Below, in pieces: positions 60,950 to 64,000 of a stretch of 64,000 nucleotides of DNA. Source of the DNA: Imperialibacter sp963977595 (GTDB lineage: Bacteria; Bacteroidota; Bacteroidia; Cytophagales; Cyclobacteriaceae); contig NZ_CP180355.1 in NCBI RefSeq assembly GCF_048007035.1, forward strand, positions 5,456,001 through 5,520,000, written 5' to 3'. A model generated the notes under the pieces. The model was not told where the DNA came from and did no database searches. It worked only from the letters and a program-made list of their open reading frames with translations. Numbering within the stretch: the stretch's first letter is position 1; each line of letters starts with the position of its first letter. The translations under genes were made by a program, and so were the position numbers.

Positions 60950-62026
60950 ATGGCGTCTTCAGCTAAAAAGGAAATCAGCGGAATACAACGGCAGTTCTAT
61001 ACAATAGCGCTGATAGTTGTAATCATTTGGGTGCTTATGATTACCCGTGGATTACTGGTGCCACTGGCCTGGGCATCTTTTTTCGCCATTTTTATGATGC
61101 CTTTTGTTGAATGGATGGAAAGTAAACGAATGAGGAGGGGGCTGGCAATTATCATAGCCGTGCTGTTGTTTACCGGAGTCATAGTTGGCATTCTGGCCAC
61201 GCTTTCAGCGCAAGTGGTGTCAATAAGCAAGGATCTTCCGTCCATTTCCACAAGGTTTTCTTCCAGCATTACCAAGGTTCAGCAGTTTATTGTTGAAGAC
61301 CTGGGCATTGCAGATGATACCGAGGAGCTGAAGAGCATGATCGGCAGCCAGCTAGAAGACGTTGTCAAGTGGCTGTTTGGCAATATTACATCTGTCGGGC
61401 AGTCTTTCTTTGACCTTTTTCTAATGCCTATTTACATCTATTTCATTCTCCTGTACAGGGATCTACCCTCCCGGTTCATTGAGAAAAAGTATAGCGAATC
61501 AAATCAGGAAACGATCAGGAAGGTCTTTGGTAAAATCCAAAAGGTGTTGCGTAGTTACATTGTAGGCATTAGCCTGTTTACGGCTATCACCGCAGCCATG
61601 GACATCATTATTTTTCTCTCACTGGGATTGGAGTATGCTTTGTTTTTTGCCATTCTGGTGGCCATTCTTAATCTCATCCCTTACGTGGGAAATCTCATAG
61701 CAATGATAATAGTGGTGGGCTATGCTTTGGTAACAAAAGATTCGCTGCTGACACCTTTACTTCTCGTTGGGCTGCTTTGGCTGGCAAACATGATACAGGA
61801 AAATGTTATCAGACCATGGGTGGTTGGCTCATCAACCGAAATAAATGCTTTTGCTGTTTTCTTATCATTTATTGTTGGGGCCCTGGTGTGGGGCGTATCC
61901 GGAATGATACTTTTCATACCGCTCGTCGGAATTGTAAAAATTATTCTGGAAGAGGTGCCCTCTCTCAATGCCTATGCCATCTTTTTGAAGGAGTGGAATG
62001 TGAAGCCGACTGAAAAGAAAGACTAA
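60950..62026 (+). CDS. AI-2E family transporter (YdiK/PerM/TqsA type)
   Basis: 358 residues with about eight membrane helices in the characteristic layout. Two N-terminal pairs (LLVPLAWASFFAIFMMPFVE, then RGLAIIIAVLLFTGVIVGIL) precede a soluble helical stretch (~85-160) and the C-terminal transport core with LNLIPYVGNLIAMIIVVGYA. Family members include autoinducer-2 exporters and sodium/proton antiporters, so the substrate is open. It follows the regulator by 51 bp. It ends tail-to-tail with the MFS gene, overlapping it by 4 bp (CTAA). Confidence 0.92.
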   Translation: MASSAKKEISGIQRQFYTIALIVVIIWVLMITRGLLVPLAWASFFAIFMMPFVEWMESKRMRRGLAIIIAVLLFTGVIVGILATLSAQVVSISKDLPSISTRFSSSITKVQQFIVEDLGIADDTEELKSMIGSQLEDVVKWLFGNITSVGQSFFDLFLMPIYIYFILLYRDLPSRFIEKKYSESNQETIRKVFGKIQKVLRSYIVGISLFTAITAAMDIIIFLSLGLEYALFFAILVAILNLIPYVGNLIAMIIVVGYALVTKDSLLTPLLLVGLLWLANMIQENVIRPWVVGSSTEINAFAVFLSFIVGALVWGVSGMILFIPLVGIVKIILEEVPSLNAYAIFLKEWNVKPTEKKD

Positions 62027-63228
62027 ATTTTCTGTTTTGCCGGGGCCAGTAATAGGAAAAATCCTACAGATGTTCCAATGGAAAGAACCCCACAAATCCA
62101 CCACAGCGTGGTGAAGTCGAATGCCCTGACAATATTAGTACCCAACGCAGGCGCCAGCACAAATGCGGCTGAATAGGCAAAAGAGTACATACCCATGTAA
62201 ATCCCCCGGGTTTTTGGTCCCGACCTTTGTACGGTGTAGGTGGCCATAAACGGCATCGCCATAATTTCAGCAACACTGATGATCAGCACGGCTACGTAGA
62301 GAATGGGCTCGCTGTGCAGCAGGTTGAGAATAATGAAGGCTAATCCATTGAGTAAACTGCCGATCATCACCAGCCGCCTGATGCTGAATCGCTCACCCAC
62401 ACTGTACACGATGATCATCTCCAGCAGGAAGACGATAAATCCATTGAGTCCGATCAGTAATCCAATTTGTGACTCGGGCAGTTGGTAGACCTCTTTATAA
62501 TACAGCGGAAGGGTCATGAACAATTGAAAGAACACAGTGGCAAATGACAGCACCAACAGAACGAAAAGCATAAATCGCCAATCTTTTAGTGCGTTGAGAG
62601 GCGAAGAGGTAACTTTGTTTTCATCCTCTTTTTGTTCGTTCCCTTTTTTGTTTTTGAAATAGAAGAAGAAAAGCACCCCGGCCGATATGCAGGTGATTCC
62701 ATCAACGATGAAAAGTAGGTTGTAAGAGAAAGTCGCCAAAATTCCCCCAACGGCCGGTCCAAAAGAATAGCCCAGGTTAATCGCCATTCTATTCAGACTG
62801 AAAGCCCGTGTTACATTTTCTGGCTTGGCGTAGTATGCTACTGACGACGAGTTGGCCGGTCGCAGCATTTCCGACACGGCGCTGATAGTGAATATGCCAA
62901 TGCATAACGGCAAGAATTCCGTGAGGTTTGCTACAAAAAAAAACAAAGTTCCACCCCCCACAAGGCTAATAAACTGAACAAGGAAGTGCCCAATTTTGTC
63001 GGTAAGCCAGCCGCCGATAAATGCGCCTGCAATGGAGCCGACACCAAAAAGACTCAGAAGGATGCCCGCTTGCTCCAAATCAAAGCCTAGTGAGGCGGTA
63101 AGGTATACGCTGAGAAATGGGACAACCATTGACCCGCTGCGATTGATGAGCATGACTAACGCCAATATCCATGCCGCCTGTGAAAGCCCGCCAAATGCAT
63201 TTTTGTAAAGGGTTAAGACTCTGGTCAT
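62023..63228 (-). CDS. MFS transporter
   Basis: About 401 residues with twelve membrane helices. Motif A occurs after TM2 (GAFIGGWLTDKIGH) and the substrate cavity helix is RAFSLNRMAINLGYSFGPAV. A central cytoplasmic loop is charged (KNKKGNEQKEDENKVTS). The resemblance is to drug/efflux-type MFS proteins of the MdtH/YfmO kind; the substrate is unknown. The frame is open 26 codons further upstream; the ATG at 63228 (MTRVLTLYKNAFGGLS) gives a normal N-terminus. Divergent from the antiporter gene with a 160-bp gap. Confidence 0.87.
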   Translation of the reverse strand: MTRVLTLYKNAFGGLSQAAWILALVMLINRSGSMVVPFLSVYLTASLGFDLEQAGILLSLFGVGSIAGAFIGGWLTDKIGHFLVQFISLVGGGTLFFFVANLTEFLPLCIGIFTISAVSEMLRPANSSSVAYYAKPENVTRAFSLNRMAINLGYSFGPAVGGILATFSYNLLFIVDGITCISAGVLFFFYFKNKKGNEQKEDENKVTSSPLNALKDWRFMLFVLLVLSFATVFFQLFMTLPLYYKEVYQLPESQIGLLIGLNGFIVFLLEMIIVYSVGERFSIRRLVMIGSLLNGLAFIILNLLHSEPILYVAVLIISVAEIMAMPFMATYTVQRSGPKTRGIYMGMYSFAYSAAFVLAPALGTNIVRAFDFTTLWWICGVLSIGTSVGFFLLLAPAKQKI

Positions 63229-63388
63229 TTTGAAGATGCGATATTCGGAATTTTTTATATGTTGAAGTTGAAAAAGTGGGAATAATTCAGAAATAGAATT
63301 ATTCAATAAAAAATTTTATCTATTCGAAGATAATCTGGCCGTTTTTATTCTTACATTTCTTAGCTTTTTAACCTAATTAATCGACCTT

Positions 63389-64000
63389 ATGACTCTTCAC
63401 TTCGTCCTGCTGCTGGTAGGATTCGCTATCCTCATTAAGGGGGCTGACTGGATGGTTAGCGGCGCCTCGTCTCTTGCCAAAAGAATCAACGTATCCAATT
63501 TAATGATCGGACTTACCGTAGTTGCCTTCGGTACGTCTGCTCCGGAACTCACCGTAAACCTGTTTGCTTCGTCCAGCGGGCTGAACGATGCCATGTTCGG
63601 GAACATCATCGGGAGTAACATATTCAATCTGTTGTTCATCCTGGGAGTGGCAGGAGTCATTTATCCATTGAGTGTACAACGGACGACTGTGAAATACGAA
63701 ATTCCTTACTCATTGTTTTCTGCGCTGCTTCTTTTCTTTCTGGTCAACGATGCCATGTTTTTTGGTGCCGATCACAATTCGCTCGGACGGATAGATGCAT
63801 TGGTGCTTCTGGTCTTTTTTGGTCTATTTATGGCTTACATCATCAGGCAGGCGAAAAACGAAACCCAGCCGCAGGATGAGATTCAAACAATGACCTTGCT
63901 CAAGTCAGTCTTGTTCGTTGCCGTCGGCATCACACTTTTGGTGGGAGGAGGCAAACTTGTAACAGATCACGCTGTAGCAATTGCAGCAAGTTTCGGGCTA
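63389..64000 (+). CDS. Calcium/sodium antiporter (NCX/YrbG family), truncated by the window end
   Basis: 204 codons are visible with no stop before the window edge. The N-terminal half of the duplicated NCX fold is clear: KGADWMVSGASSLAKRIN, then the alpha-1 ion-binding repeat GLTVVAFGTSAPELTVN and GNIIGSNIFNLLFILG. TM segments follow, with a short hydrophilic loop (RQAKNETQPQDEIQTM), and then the beginning of the second half (GITLLVGGGKLVTDHA). The second alpha repeat lies outside the window. Expected to exchange calcium for sodium or protons at the inner membrane. Full length of the family is about 310-370 residues. Confidence 0.92.
   Translation, partial: MTLHFVLLLVGFAILIKGADWMVSGASSLAKRINVSNLMIGLTVVAFGTSAPELTVNLFASSSGLNDAMFGNIIGSNIFNLLFILGVAGVIYPLSVQRTTVKYEIPYSLFSALLLFFLVNDAMFFGADHNSLGRIDALVLLVFFGLFMAYIIRQAKNETQPQDEIQTMTLLKSVLFVAVGITLLVGGGKLVTDHAVAIAASFGL

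Noticed and set aside
63397..63660. 87-codon minus-strand open frame near the window end
   Set aside because: It is antisense to the sodium/calcium antiporter coding sequence, which has clear family motifs and runs to the window edge.

Overview
This 64 kb window is chromosomal DNA of a Bacteroidota bacterium, most likely a marine or soil Cytophagales-type organism. The evidence is a PorP/SprF-family membrane protein, a CHU_C (type B, type IX secretion) sorting domain, a PorE-like TPR/PD40/OmpA protein, a TonB-dependent receptor with an N-terminal carboxypeptidase-like domain, a DUF2141 protein, a LytS/LytTR two-component pair, MiaE, LpxK (so Gram-negative with lipid A), and starts that generally lack a Shine-Dalgarno. 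No rRNA, tRNA, CRISPR array, transposase or integrase was seen.

Layout. 0-7.7 kb: housekeeping genes (histidine phosphatase, TPR protein, Zn-ribbon protein, Nif3, LpxK, a putative porin, MiaE), closed by a strong bidirectional terminator. 7.7-19 kb: a two-subunit periplasmic molybdenum hydroxylase, MFS and TauE/SafE transporters, a conserved secreted protein often mislabelled asparagine synthetase B, a TPR protein, an ABC permease, a small secreted protein and an NSS-family sodium symporter. 19-20 kb: about 1 kb of AT-rich noncoding DNA.

19.9-40.5 kb is the centrepiece: four tightly packed, same-strand genes. They encode a 4,620-residue repetitive fibre protein ending in an S74 intramolecular chaperone domain, a CHU_C-tagged secreted protein (8-bp overlap), a PorP/SprF protein (ATGA overlap) and a 1,422-residue PorE-like protein with extra LysM domains and a novel ~38-residue repeat. 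The fibre contains ten full plus one partial copy of a nearly identical 681-bp repeat, seven copies of a 150-bp repeat and a long field of degenerate decapeptides. The arrangement resembles the SprB/SprF logic of gliding bacteria, but the giant protein carries a phage-tailspike-type maturation domain in place of a type IX sorting domain. I infer a dedicated surface-fibre export and anchoring module.

40.6-64 kb: a secreted TPR-CHAT protein, a conserved cytoplasmic protein of unknown function, and an acyl-CoA dehydrogenase with a striking palindromic operator. Then come a 2-hydroxyacid oxidase (FAD + Fe-S), an alanine-glyoxylate-type aminotransferase and an alditol-oxidase-like lipoprotein, with a four-helix-bundle (S23) gene between flanking inverted repeats. 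The remainder holds an AraC regulator group, a TonB receptor/DUF2141/TPR-like/histidine kinase/LytTR group, an AI-2E-family permease, an MFS transporter and a truncated sodium/calcium antiporter running off the end. All functional assignments come from reading motifs by eye; no database search was possible.
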